A stretch of DNA of 64,000 nt from Bathynomus jamesi (GCA_023014485.1 JAJOZX010000878.1:610001-674000), one strand, 5' to 3'; shown: positions 20,595 through 31,450, counted from the stretch's first letter. Numbers and translations are program-made. The notes: generated from the letters alone by a model not told the origin.

Positions 20595-20835
20595 AGGTCC
20601 CGAGGTTGTGCACCTGGGTGTTGAATGCCCGGTTAGGTTAATTGAATGCCCGGTTAGGTCAACTGTACGCCCTTGACGATTGGTTAGGTTAAGTCGTGAT
20701 ATATTCGTTAGCTTTAACGAAAATATCACGACTCAACCTAACCAATCGTCAAGGGCGTACAATTAACCTACCCGGGTATTCAATTAATCTAACCGGGCAT
20801 TCAGTTGACCTAACGGGCATATATATATATATATA
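20595..20835. repeat. Helitron body with GATTGGTTAGG hairpin
   Basis: Resumes the interrupted Helitron phrase (CCCGAGGTTGTGCACCTGG). A perfect-looking hairpin follows (CCCTTGACGATTGGTTAGG...CCTAACCAATCGTCAAGGG around TTCGTTAGC), then repeated GCCCGGTTAGGT units and a short TA tract. Confidence 0.7.
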
Positions 20836-20841
20836 CACCTT

Positions 20842-21352
20842 ATGAACTTTGTTTCGTGCGTTGGTCTCTCTTCACACGGAGGTCAAGCTGGTGGCCCCGC
20901 CTCTAGGTCTGGCTTGGTGGAGGAGCGAGTTGTTTTCTTGTGCCCTCCGCCGTACATAGCCAGGCACGCCCGGCTCATCTGGTACCGTCCTGAGCCAGGC
21001 ATCCAGTCTTCTCTTGAAGACTTCAACTTTGACCCCCGTTACGTATCTGAGGTCCTTTGGAAGCTGGTTCAAAAGTCTTGGCCCCCTGACAACCAAGCTA
21101 TTTTCCTTCAGAGTTGAAGAGGTCCCTTGTCAGGCCCTTAATTTTGGAACACTACACATTCTGCCTTTCCTATTTTCCAGTGTTGTTTGAATGGTAATTG
21201 GGTTTAGTTTTAGGTTTGGTACCAGTTTTTCGATCATTTTCCATATGTAGATTATGGTGTACCTCTCTTCTTTCCAGGGAGTACAGATTCAGTTTACGTA
21301 GTCTTTCCCAGTAGTTGAGTTCTTTGCAGCCATCAATCTTGGCTGTGAAATG
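20842..21352 (-). pseudogene. LINE (Jockey-like) reverse transcriptase C-terminal tail
   Basis: The minus strand reads FTAKIDGCKELNYWERLRK, LNLYSLERRE, then after shifts LVVRGPRLLNQLPKDLRYV, RRLDAWLRTVPDEPGVPGY and AQENNSLLHQ. This is the conserved region after the RT thumb (LxxYSLxRR...GPRLxNxLPxDxR...DEP). The same family appears on the plus strand at 32.23-32.88 kb and as a short tail at 28.91-29.04 kb. Confidence 0.8.

Positions 21353-21353
<1 letters not shown>

Positions 21354-21438
<85 letters not shown>
21354..21438. repeat. (TA)n microsatellite
   Basis: About 84 bp of TA with one GTA interruption. Confidence 0.95.
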
Positions 21439-21441
<3 letters not shown>

Positions 21442-21688
21442 CTAACCTAACCAATCGTCAAGGGCGTACAGTTGACCTAACCGGGCATTCAATTAACATA
21501 ATCGGGCATTCAACACCCAGGTGCACAACCTCGGGACCTAATCAATGTGTGTGTGAAGTTTCATGTTTGTAACTGCTTCCATTTTGGACCTAAAGCTAAC
21601 GAAAATATCACGACTAAACCTAACCAATCATCAAGGGCGTACAGTTGACCTAACCGGGCATTCAACACCCAAGTGAACAACCTATATA

Positions 21689-23001
21689 CGAGGGTAATTC
21701 AATAAGTATCCGCACTTTTTATTTTCACAATTTTATTTTCACATCTGATAGATTATAAACACATCACTTCTCAACATAGTCTCCCTGTTTCTCAATACAC
21801 TTAGTCCAACGATCTACAAGCTTCCTAATGCCATCACAAAATGTTTCTGGCTGTGTGCGTAGCCAGTCATGCACCGCCTCCTTCAGGTCATCATCGCCTT
21901 GGAATCGCTGGCCTCTCAAAGCGTCTTTTAGTAGTCCAAACAGGTAAAAATCCGAAGGTGCCAGATCTGGACTGTAGGTTGGATGGTCGAGAACTTCAAA
22001 TTTAAGTTCTTGGAGGCATTTTCTAGTCTGTGCAGCGGTATGAGGGCGCGCATTGTCGTGTAAGAGAATAACACCTTCCGACAATCTTCCTCTCTGTTTT
22101 GTGCGAATTGCTTGCTTTAACTCATTCCGAAGCATGTCAGAATACGATGCACTTGTTACTGTAGTTCCACGCTCTAGATAATGTTCAAGTATAGAGCCTC
22201 GTGTATCCCAAAACAGTGTTAGCATAACTTTACCTGCTGACGGCTGCGCTTTGCACTTCCTTGCAACGGGAGATGTTGGATGCTTCCATTGCATGCTCTG
22301 TCGTTTGCTTTCTGTTTCATAGTGATGGAGCCAGGTTTCATTTCCAGTCATAGTGCTCTCCAAAAAGTTTTCACCTTCATTATGATACCGCGCCAAAAGA
22401 CGAGAGCAGACGTCCATACGATTACGCTTGTGCTCTTCTGTCAACTGTTTGGGCACCCATCTTGCACAAACCATGTGAAAGCCAAGAATGTCATGAACTA
22501 TCGAATAGGCTGACTCTTGACTGATGTCTAATGAAGATGCAATTTCTTTTAGTGTTAATCTTCTGTCATCGAAAATCATGGCTTTGGCTTCCTGCTTGTC
22601 ACCACTGGTTGATGTTGACGGTCGTCCTGAGCCGCTGAGCATCTGTCACACATGTCCGACCTTCCTTGAACATTTGAATCCACTCGTACACACTTCGCCG
22701 TGGTAACGCATTATTCCCATACTGAGCACATAAACGCGTGAATTTCCGCTCCTTTCACACCTTCTGCCCACAAAAAACGAACCACGGATCTCTGTTCTTC
22801 CATGGTACAAATTGAAAGCGGCGCAGCCATGCTCACTACTCGTACGATATGTGACAGCTACGAGTAGCCTAAATAAGCCTATAATGTTGCTAGCCTAAAT
22901 AAGCCTATAGATCTCAGTTTAGCTTGTTATTACGAGTATATATTATATATACTATATTACCACTAAAATAAAAAGTGCGGATACTTATTGAGGTACCCTC
23001 G
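21689..23001 (-). mobile_element. mariner transposon (DD34D), near full length
   Basis: 1313 bp. Ends CGAGGGTAATTCAATAAG and, inverted, CGAGGGTACCTCAATAAG, continuing GTATCCGCACTTTTTATTTT in both. TA on the left, TG on the right (mutated TA). One transposase gene on the minus strand. Confidence 0.92.
21764..22830 (-). pseudogene. mariner transposase, DD34D with first Asp changed to Asn
   Basis: The ATG at 22828-22830 opens MAAPLSICTMEEQRSVVRF. Two frameshifts (near 22740 and 22640) separate the N-terminal helix-turn-helix (RRSVYEWIQMFKEGRT) from a long intact stretch ending at TAG/TAA near 21764. The catalytic region shows MTGNETWLHHYE, where the family has TGDE, so the first catalytic Asp is Asn (codon AAT, 22340-22342). 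LLHDNARPHTA gives the second Asp and YSPDLAPSDFYLFGLL the third, with 34 residues between them. Flap WKHPTSPVARK is present. The frameshifts and the D-to-N change make it inactive, though the last 290 codons are open. Confidence 0.92.
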
Positions 23002-23066
23002 TGTGTGTGTGTGTGTGTATATATAGCGTTCAACGTCCACCCGGCAACGCCGGGTCGCTCCGCTAG

Positions 23067-23219
23067 TATATATATACGTAACGACGTAATGATTTTGATG
23101 GTCATTTATTTTTTTTAAATTTCTTATTTAATTTATTAACATCCAGGTGCATAACCTCGGGACCTAATCAATATGTGTGTGGAGTTTCATGTTTGTAACT
23201 ATCCTTTTATTATTATAGA
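23067..23219 (-). mobile_element. Helitron 5'-end fragment
   Basis: The minus strand begins TCTATAATAATAAAAGGATA at 23219 (Helitron 5' TC start) and runs through TACAAACATGAAACTCCACA, the shared family body, into AT-rich sequence. 3' end not resolved. Confidence 0.5.
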
Positions 23220-24066
23220 CTACTGTAGTACAGTTCCCGTCACTTCGCTGACGGTTAGACAGGCTAAACTACAAAAAAAGAACCCATTTGTGAAAATTTT
23301 GAGCTTCACATTGTGTCAACATTTCTGAATCTGGTATCTCCCAAAACCTCCTCACCCCCATTCATACAACTTGGGGCTAACCCCCTCCCCCATTACCCCC
23401 ACCCCCCCCATTACCACACCCATCCCCCATTACCCCCACCCCCACCCTTCCGCCCACCCCAACCCTTCCGCCCACCCCAACCCTTCCCCCACTCCCACCC
23501 TTCCCCCCCACCCTTCCCCCCACCCTCACCCTTCCCCCATTGCTAAACTACAGAAAAGAACACAGTCATGAAAATCTTGAGCTTCACATTGCCGCCCGTA
23601 ATACAATTTCTGAATTTTTTTCTCACAATTTTTTCTCACAATTTCTGAAAGTGTGACGGACGGACACAGACAGACAGGCAGACGGACGGACAGCTCTCTT
23701 ATTATACTAGTATAGATATTATTATATTACGGGCGACAATGTGAAGGTCAAGATTTTCATGAGTGTGTTCTTTTCTGTAGTTTTATTGACCAAATAATTA
23801 GTCATGAAAATCTTAAGATTCAGAAATCTTGACACAATGTGAAGCTCAAGATTTTCACGGCGGCGTTCTTTTCTGTAGTTTTATCGCGGTGCTGGGACCT
23901 TCGGACCCAGTAATTTTAATTATTTAATTTATTAACACCGAGGTGCACAACCTGGGGACCTAATCAATATGTGTGTGAAGTTTCATGCTTGTAACTGCTT
24001 CCATTTTGGAGTTATGGCAGGAACACACACACGCGCGCGCGCGCGCGTCCTTTTATTATTATTATA
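23220..24066 (-). mobile_element. Helitron-like unit with C-rich block
   Basis: Contains CGCTGACGGTTAGACAGGC, CTGAATCTGGTATCTCCC, a C-rich stretch (23368-23540, CCCACCCTTCC repeats) and CGGACGGACAGCTCTCTTATTATA. After 23715 another family segment (CCTAATCAATATGTGTGTG) follows up to 24066. Pro-rich open frames here come from the C-rich repeat and are not genes. Confidence 0.55.
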
Positions 24067-24068
24067 GA

Positions 24069-24470
24069 CTAGTATAGTTCGCTTCGCTGACGGTTAGACA
24101 GGCTAAACTACAGAAAAGAACGCAAGCCGTGAAAATTTTGAGCTTCACATTGTGTCAACATTCTGAATCTGGTATCTCCCAAAACCTCCTCACCCCCATT
24201 CATGCAACTTGGGGCTAACCCCCTCCCCCATTACCCCCACCCCTCCCCATTACCCCACCCATCCCCATTACCCCCACCCTCCCCATTACTGCCCGGGATA
24301 AAATTTCACAAACAGACAACAGACAGGCTAAACTACAGAAAAGAAACAGTCATGAAAATCTTGAGTTTCACATTGCCGCCCGTAATACAATTTCTGAATT
24401 TTTTTCTCACAATTTTTTTCACAATTTCTGAAAGTGTGACAGACGGACAGCTCTCTTATTATAATATAGA
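24069..24470 (-). mobile_element. Helitron-like tandem unit
   Basis: On the minus strand it begins TCTATATTATAATAAGAGAG (24470) and ends ...GAAGCGAACTATACTAG at 24072-24069. CTAG is directly followed by the next unit's TCTATAATAATAATAAAAGG. Such CTAG|TC head-to-tail joints are characteristic of tandem Helitron insertions. Same internal blocks as the neighbouring units. Confidence 0.6.
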
Positions 24471-24790
24471 CTAGTACAGTTCCCGCCGCTTCGCTGACGG
24501 TTAGACAGGCTAAACTACAAAAAAAAAACCCAGCCGTGAAAATTTTGAGCTTCACATTGTGTCAGCATTTCTGAATCTGGTATCTCCCAAAACCTCCTCA
24601 CCCCCATTCATACAACTTGGGGGCTAACCCCCTCCCCACCCCCACCCTTCCCCATTGCTAAACTACAGAAAAGAACACAGTCATGAAAATTGAGCTTCAC
24701 ATTTCCGCCCGTAATACAATTTCTGAATTTTTTTTACAATTTCTGAATTTTTTCTCACAATTTTTTCTCACAATTTCTGAAAGTGTGACG

Positions 24791-24825
<35 letters not shown>

Positions 24826-24855
24826 GGACAGCTCTCTTATTATAATATAGATAGA
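24471..24855 (-). mobile_element. Helitron-like tandem unit
   Basis: Third copy of the unit: CTAGTACAGTTCCCGCCGC at the left, the same CTGAATCTGGTATCTCCC centre, and GACAGACAGACAGACAGAC then CTCTCTTATTATAATATAG at the right. Shorter C-rich block than the first copy. Confidence 0.6.
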
Positions 24856-24869
24856 TAGATTATAGATAT

Positions 24870-25700
24870 CAATCACATCGACATAGGAATTAAGAGTATA
24901 ATTTCAAAATTTGCGGATGATACCAAATTAGGGGGACGAACAAAATCAGCGGTTGAACGTTTGCAAATTCAAGCAGATATTAATAAGTCACTTGTGTTGG
25001 AAGAAATTTGGCAAATAAACTTTAATATAGTGTAGATAAATGTAAAACCTTGCATATCCGTAGAAACAATGTTGAAGAAAAGTATTTTATGCGCGACAAG
25101 ACACTAAAGAGTGTTACGGAAGAGAAAGACTTGGGTATTATTGTTGCCGACACTCATAAACCGAGTAAGCAATGTATCGAAGTGGTTAGAAAAGCAAATA
25201 GAATCTTAGGATTATTAATAGATCATTATTTAAGTCGGAGAAAACAATGCTATCATTGAATAATTTCTTTTTACGCCCCCCACCTGGAATACGGCGTTCA
25301 GTTTTGATCCTCATATTTACGACGGGACATAGACAGAATGGAGAAAATGCAGGACGGGCCACAAAAACGATTCCCAGACTTAGAAACAAATCATACGCTG
25401 CCCGTTTCGAAACTTCAAATTTTTTCTCACTTGTAGAAAGGCTGATTCGAGGAGATTTAATTTAGATTTTAAAATTATTAAAGGATTTGATAATGTCGAC
25501 GCAGAAAAATATTTCACCTTCAAAATGCAAATAGAACTCGCAGTAATGGTTTCAATTAGTGGGTAAAATTTCAATTCTAATGAAGCGAAACAGGTTCTCT
25601 TTAATCGTATAGTCAATTTGTGGAATGGATTGCCAGCCTGAGTAGTTCAAAGTAATTCGATCGAATCCTTAATTAAAAAGAGTTCCGAATTGGAAGCATT
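24870..25700 (+). pseudogene. LINE (CR1-like) reverse transcriptase fragment
   Basis: The plus strand reads SIISKFADDTKLGGRTKSA (motif C, FADD, about 24907), LQADINKS, then in another frame LHIRRNNVEEKYFMRDKTL and VTEEKDLGIIVADTHKPSK (the DLG block), NRILGLL, then a frame with LEYGVQF, and finally LFNRIVNLWNGLP. The order matches the RT C-terminal half of CR1/Jockey-group LINEs. At least four frameshifts and several stops. 5' motifs are absent. Confidence 0.8.
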
Positions 25701-25904
25701 TGCTAGCGCATCAAAGTATTGTAGGTTTTTGCTCGAATTGGGCCCTCTTTACTACAAATTTTCTCTTTATCTTTAAATTTCTTTCCTTCCTTTCAACATC
25801 TCTTCTTTGCATTGCTTTAAAATGTTCACTTGTCTTAAGTTTTTTTACATCTTTTAACATGCCGATCTGTTGCGGTTTGGTGTCCTTTGTATTATATACA
25901 CAGT

Positions 25905-25985
25905 GTATATTATATATTATATATATACTGTGTGTATATATATATATATATACACACGCACATATATATATATATATATATATAC
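25905..25985. repeat. (TA)n/(CA)n microsatellite
   Basis: TA tracts with CTGTGTGT and ACACGCACA interruptions, directly left of the foldback element. Confidence 0.9.
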
Positions 25986-25986
25986 A

Positions 25987-26339
25987 CAGGGTGGCGCAAA
26001 TCGCGCATCATAGGAATTTTCAGTGTTGACTATAATATATATTTTTTTTTTTTAGGTAGGGGATGACTACGAAATTAACAATAGACGAGAGGGTGAGCTG
26101 CTTGGTTTTAATGCATGGAATACCATGTACGACAAATCGATGAATCGGTACAGAATTTAAATTCTGTACCAATTCATCGATTTGTTGTACCTGGTATTCC
26201 ATGCATTAAAACCAAGCAAGCTCACCCTCTCGTCTATTGTTAATTTCGTAGTCATCCCCCACCTAAAAGAAAAAAAATAATATACTCGTATTAAAATCAA
26301 CACTGAAAATTCCTATGATGCTCGACTTTTGCGCCACCA
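25987..26339. mobile_element. Foldback MITE, about 155-bp arms
   Basis: The left arm starts CAGGGTGGCGCAAATCGCGC and the right arm ends GCTCGACTTTTGCGCCACCA. The arms mirror each other through CATCATAGGAATTTTCAGTG, GAGGGTGAGC and ATCGATGAATCGGTACAG up to the dyad AATTTAAATT at about 26160. Each arm encodes MTTKLTIDERVSCLVLMHG from an ATG (26063 in the left arm), which looks like the N-terminus of a Tc1/mariner-type transposase, cut short by a stop. Confidence 0.8.
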
Positions 26340-26365
26340 TATGTATGTATGTATGTATGTATGTA

Positions 26366-26402
<37 letters not shown>

Positions 26403-26405
26403 GTA
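26340..26405. repeat. (TATG)n/(GT)n/(TA)n microsatellite
   Basis: ATGTATGTATGTATG, then GTGTGTGTGT, then TA units. Confidence 0.9.
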
Positions 26406-26769
26406 TGTAAGTTTCATATGGAAGACGCTTCGTTCTATTCAGTGTAATTCTTCTTCCTTGATTAGAAAAGAGAGACTGAAAAATAATGGAAAATGCTGAG
26501 CCATTCAGAGGTAATTTCGCACGGTGAATATCCAAGAGACAGGTCAAGGTCATCGCCTTTAGCCATACATAAAGGTTTTATGTTCTTTGTTTTAGACACA
26601 TGATAACACTCGAACCTTTTCAAAGACAAACTTTTTGACCGATGAACCAATTTCTTGTGACGTCAAGAAATTTTTCTTAAATGCAAAATTTTCTGACGAA
26701 AAATCTCACACTTCTCCGAATGAAGGCGGAGCATAAAACGATTTAACTTAACCTAACCAGATTTTACGT

Positions 26770-26965
26770 AATCTAACCTAACCTCGCATAGTGTAACCTA
26801 ACTTTACCTAATCTAACCTGGCCCCCGCATAGTGCAACCTAACTTTACCTAATCTAACCTAACCCCGCATAGTGTAACCTAACTTTACCTAATCTAACCT
26901 AACCCCGCATAGTGTAACCTAACTTTACCTAATCAAACCTGACTTTACTTAACCTAACCAAATTA
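26770..26965. repeat. 40-bp tandem repeat rich in CCTAA
   Basis: The landmark GCATAGTG recurs at 26786, 26827, 26867 and 26907 (period 40-41). Each unit contains three or four CCTAA pentamers (AACCTAACTTTACCTAATC), the complement of the arthropod telomere motif TTAGG, but not as a pure telomeric array. Confidence 0.85.
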
Positions 26966-26980
26966 TATATCTATTGTAAG

Positions 26981-27806
26981 CAGTGGTGGGCACCGTTAAC
27001 CAAAAAGTTAACTTCGATAACGATAATCCGTTAACCCCAATTTTTAACTCCGATAACGATAATCCGTTAACCCCAATTTTTAACTCCGATAACGATAATC
27101 CGATAATTTTACTACAAAGTTAACGGAAGTTAACGATAATCCGTTAACGATAACTATTTCTTTACTAACATTTAAAAAAATCAAGGAAAAAAGCTTTAAA
27201 ACCTATAGAAAATGTTTATTTATGCAAAATCCAACAATAAATAGGTATTTAACTGTATTTTTATCAAATTTTGCAACTTTTTTGATTAATAACTTTTTTT
27301 ATTTTTAATAAAAAATGTACTGATTACATGTTTTGAAACCCTTGTAACCACTAACCATTAACTAAATTTTAATTTACCAGAGAATTATTATGGCGGGAAC
27401 TGAAAGTTAAAATTAAATTTTAAGCACATTTATTAAAGACTATGACACAATGTGCTGGTTGCCCTTCAGAAAGACCAACTTCTCAAAGTTAGGCCCAACT
27501 GCCAGTCTTGACCTCTTGGGCCTCAGGATGTCCTTGCCGAGAGAGAAGAGCCGTTCCACTGCGGCAGAGGACGGAATTGGCAGACTGAAGTTATGGCGGT
27601 TTGAATTCATTCGCGGAGCGGTGATCTTCCGTGAATGACTCCGCAGTTAACGTGTTAACGGACTTTAACAGACTAAATATCAAGTTATCGGAAGTTAACT
27701 GGTCCGATAACGATAAATGGAAATTAACTTCCGTTAATAGTCCGTTAAAAAAAGTTAACTTCGTTAATTAACTGTTATCGGATTAACGCTTTAGTGCCCA
27801 ACACTG
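26981..27806. mobile_element. hAT element (826 bp) with 8-bp TSD ATTGTAAG
   Basis: Left end CAGTGGTGGGCACCGTTAAC, right end GCTTTAGTGCCCAACACTG. ATTGTAAG is perfectly duplicated at 26973-26980 and 27807-27814. The sub-terminal regions on both sides are dense in GTTAACTTCGATAACGAT-type repeats, probably transposase binding sites. Holds a transposase C-terminus on the minus strand. Confidence 0.93.
27440..27640 (-). pseudogene. hAT transposase C-terminal domain
   Basis: The minus strand reads FSLPIPSSAAVERLFSLGKD then ILRPKRSRLAVGPNFEKLV and FLKGNQHIVS, ending TAG at 27440-27442. This is the hAT dimerisation motif (PSSAAVERLFSLGK...RSRL...LVFLKGN). The block is uninterrupted, but everything upstream is deleted. 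Confidence 0.88.
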
Positions 27807-27814
27807 ATTGTAAG

Positions 27815-28909
27815 TTTTGTTTGTAACTATTAGAGGTTTAATACACAACAAAAACGGAACAAAATTTGGTTTGTCTTTGAAGGTTAAATAATACTCCTGA
27901 TTGGGTTTGAGTGTCCTTCCAAAATTGAATTTTGGTCTATTACCTATAAATAACATTCTATAATTTTCTTTTCAAACTTGATCCTGGAATTGGATACTAT
28001 CGCTTGATTCTTACCGATTGATATTACTGACACAATGAAAAGCGCGGAACTCTCCTTTCCCATTTTTGTAAATAAGATTAGGGGAGACCTCGGTGCAAAG
28101 CAGTTATAAGGACTCGCAAAACGGGAGGTTCTATTTGAGCACTGTACACAAAACTTTGTGAGGTTATCTACATGAAAATAATAACAGCTTTGGAAATCTT
28201 TTAAGAACAAAACTGGTATTGAAACTATCTTCCCATCAATAGTCAATGTGATGTGATTGGGTGAGGCAGGTTTTTGTAACTTTTAGACACTTAAAGATAA
28301 CCCTTTTTAAATGTTTAAAGAAAGAGATCATAAAATCGATTACGATCGAGTTCGGTTAAATAATTCAATTGCTCATTCTCAGAATTCAGTGCCTGAAAAT
28401 GAATGTCCGATTAAGAAATTAAAAATTAAGAAATGGTTCCTTCAACTGTGTAAGTGACTTGGCTAATGAACTTTTAAAATATAATGAGAACCTGCTATAT
28501 CTAGATATCTACTTGTTATTTTCGGTAAGCTTATCTCACTGCCCTATTTCTGCAGAATTCATTACCATTTTAAATCATGCCTCTTATCAAAAATAGATTT
28601 GATTACATTCTGTCCACTTTTAATTGTGAACCTTTACAATAGCTTCCGGCCCCTTTGTATATTTGTATAACTCCTGCTTAGCCATCTGAACCATTATCTA
28701 TGTACTCGTATGCGACCATTTCCTATAATCACTGATTCCGAAAGGTTTTACTCAGCTGATTTGTATTTGTATTTCAGGAAATTAAAAGAAAACGTATAAG
28801 ATTTCACTTTAAATATAATATAAATATTGAGTCTCATTTACTTGAAATATAGTCAGAGCGTATCGCAAATCATAATTTTTTTTATTGTCATACCTTCATA
28901 TACCTTCAA
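27815..28909. other. Unassigned spacer
   Basis: AT-rich, with no motif, no repeat and no frame with a recognisable domain. A 100-codon open frame on the minus strand (27944-28246) has no features and I do not support it as a gene. Confidence 0.4.
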
Positions 28910-29036
28910 AAGTTTATGAACGACGACGGTTCAGGATCAACCTGCGGTCAACCCCTCTGCAGTATCCCGCCTTATTTGGTGGAGGAAGGAATTAGTTTCT
29001 CTCCCCTTCCGCCCTCGTAGCCAGCCACGGATGGTT
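28910..29036 (-). pseudogene. LINE C-terminal tail fragment
   Basis: The minus strand reads RGWLRGRKGRETNSFLHQ in shifting frames, parallel to GYVRRRAQENNSLLHQ at 20.9 kb. The following CTGCGGTC...CCTCTGCAG phrase recurs at 56520-56612. A short 3' piece of the same LINE family. Confidence 0.5.
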
Positions 29037-29299
29037 GTCATATAAATTTTTAATTAAAGAAATGATTTTCAACGGTAAAATTTCTCATCTTTGTACTGAG
29101 TATCATTTCATACACTGGACGAGAGTTTTAAAACGGACAAAACTAACAAGTAACGTTCTGTAGCGCTCATTTAATTATTAGTTGAACATCGTAGTTTCTA
29201 AAATTATCTAACCAATCTAAATACAAAAAAATTCTTATTTTTCTCTTGTATTTGAATTCATCTGTAAAATATTGCTCAGCATGAAATGCTAAAGAAATA

Positions 29300-29548
<249 letters not shown>

Positions 29549-29844
29549 CAAAAAATGGAAGAATGTGTCTCTCTAATGGAAATGAAAATTGAGCCGATAT
29601 TAATGGAATTTAGACCCAAGAAGTAAAAAAAGAAAATTAACGAAAAAGGAAAGAAAGATGGGAACTCTCTTCTGACAAAGAAAACAAATTATGAAATGTA
29701 GAAAACAAAGAGAGGACAAACGAAAACAAACATTAGAAAATAAGCGAAATGGAGGAGAGCAAACTCGAAACATTTATTCATTCATCTTCGGACAAACCTC
29801 TTGAGAGAGGGGAAAAAAAAAAAATATATATATATATATATATA

Positions 29845-31450
29845 CAGGGTGGCCCAAAAAAAATGGCACCAATTTTGAGAAGTGATATCTCAATAACCAT
29901 TGCAGCTAGGGACTTAAAACAACCAAATGAAAGATAATTCTTTTCTCTTTAAATACTTATTCTATGGCTTGATGGTTATAAGCCCATATAATGCCCAAAA
30001 TTGGCTTCCAAAAAAAATATACAAAAAAAGTTGCGCATTTATATTTATTCCTTGATTCTAATTTTAAATGAATTTTTTCTATTCCAGACCCCTCAAGATG
30101 GGATTGAGAGAATCTGATAAGAACATTATACAAGCACTACGTGAAGAAAAAGGATATTCATTAAACAGAATCCTTTACGAATTTCCAAATAGAAATTGGA
30201 AAAAAAGAACTGTGGCACATTTTTTACAAAAACTTTAAAAAACCGGCAGCAGTCAACAGCGTCCGTGAAGTGGTCGACCAAAAAGTATTAGAACGCCAGA
30301 AAACTGAAAAAGTAAATGAAATGGTTTTAAGTCAAGAGGAACAACCGGGAACAAGTAAAAGTGAAGTGAAGTTGCGAAAGAAACCGGGATTTCACGTTCA
30401 TCAGTACAGCGAATAATTCGAAAAGATCTTGGGTTGAAAACATTTAAGAGGGTGAAGGTTACTGCTTTATCGGAGCCTGTGAAAGAAAGACGTTTCCATC
30501 GATGTAAAAATCTATTGCGAAGATTTCGGTCAAATGAGTCTGTGAAAAAAATTTGGTTTTCTGATGAGAAACGATTTACGGTCGAAACACCACGAAATAC
30601 CCAAAATGATCGGGTTCGTGCAGCAGTGGCGACAAAAACTCATGTTGACCCAAAACGACTTTTGCGTGAAAAAAAACACTTTTCAGATTCGACAATGGTT
30701 TCCCTTGCAGCGTCATCTGAGAACAAAACATCCATCATTTTTATTCATCGAGGCGTTAAAATTAACTCAATTTACTACTGTAATGACATTTTGTCTCCAA
30801 TGTTGTCAGAGATCAAGGAGACGAGCACTGATTTTGTGTTCATGCAAGATGGAGCCCCATCTCATACAGCCAAGGAAACAATAACATTTCTCAATAATAA
30901 TTGTCCTGGTTTTATCGAACCAAATAATTGGCCACCATGCAGCCCAGATCTAAACCCCATTGACTACTTTGTGTGGTCTGCCTTAGAGAGAGAAGTCTAC
31001 CATGGTCAGAAAATCCGTGATGTGAACCATCTTCGTGAACGAATTCAGGCTGCATGGGAAAATCTCTCACAAATGACGATCTCAAAGGCAATTTCAAAAT
31101 GGAGGGCGAGATTACAGGCTGTGGATGACCATAATGAGGGGCAGATTGAGCCATTTATTGAAAATTAGGTTTAACTTAAAATCACAGAACTTCGTTTAAA
31201 GACCGTAAATTAGAAGATAATTAATTAGAAAAAATAAAAGGAATAAATATAAATGCGCAACTTTTTTTTGTATATTTTTCTTATAAGTCAATTTTTGGCA
31301 TTACATGGGTTTATAACCATCAAGCTATTGAATAAGTATTTAAAGAGAAAAGAATTATCTTTCATTTGGTTGTTTTTTAAAATCCCTAACTGCAATGGTT
31401 ATTGAGATATCACTTCTGAAAATTGGTACCATTTTTTTGGGGCCACCCTG
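29845..31450 (+). mobile_element. Tc1/mariner (DD37D, maT-like) transposon
   Basis: 1606 bp with TA on both sides (29843-29844, 31451-31452). Ends CAGGGTGGCCCAAAAAAAAT and, inverted, CAGGGTGGCCCCAAAAAAAT. Inverted repeats extend about 200 bp (AGATATCACTTCTGAAAATTGG, GAATTATCTTTCATTTGG, AATGCGCAACTTTTTTTGTA). One transposase gene in plus orientation. Confidence 0.93.
30098..31168 (+). pseudogene. Tc1/mariner transposase, DD37D
   Basis: The ATG at 30098 opens MGLRESDKNIIQALREEKG (first helix-turn-helix). A TAA follows FLQKL, a second stop follows GSSQQRP, then SGRPKSIRTPEN and at least one frameshift before 30372. From there the frame is open to TAG 31168: EVAKETGISRSSVQRIIRKD (second helix-turn-helix), KKIWFSDEKRFTVE (first Asp), FVFMQDGAPSHTAKE (second Asp) and CSPDLNPIDYFVWSALE (third Asp). 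I count 37 residues between the second and third Asp, hence DD37D, as in the maT group. The catalytic domain is intact; the DNA-binding half is broken. Confidence 0.9.

Larger units (their letters stand above)
21443..23066 (+). mobile_element. Helitron segment with 3' terminus, interrupted by a mariner
   Basis: 21443-21688 carries the family blocks (ACCTAACCAATCGTCAAGGG, CATTCAACACCCAGGTG). After the mariner, 23002-23066 ends with hairpin CCCGGC-AAC-GCCGGG (23040-23054), 8 nt, then CTAG (23063-23066) before T, the canonical Helitron 3' end. No Rep/helicase coding, so non-autonomous. Confidence 0.75.

Noticed and set aside
20842..21117. 91-codon plus-strand open frame
   Set aside because: Antisense to a recognisable LINE C-terminal tail on the minus strand.
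23313..23571. Pro-rich protein (PHPSAHPNPS type)
   Set aside because: Product of a C-rich simple repeat inside a Helitron-like unit; both overlapping frames look alike.
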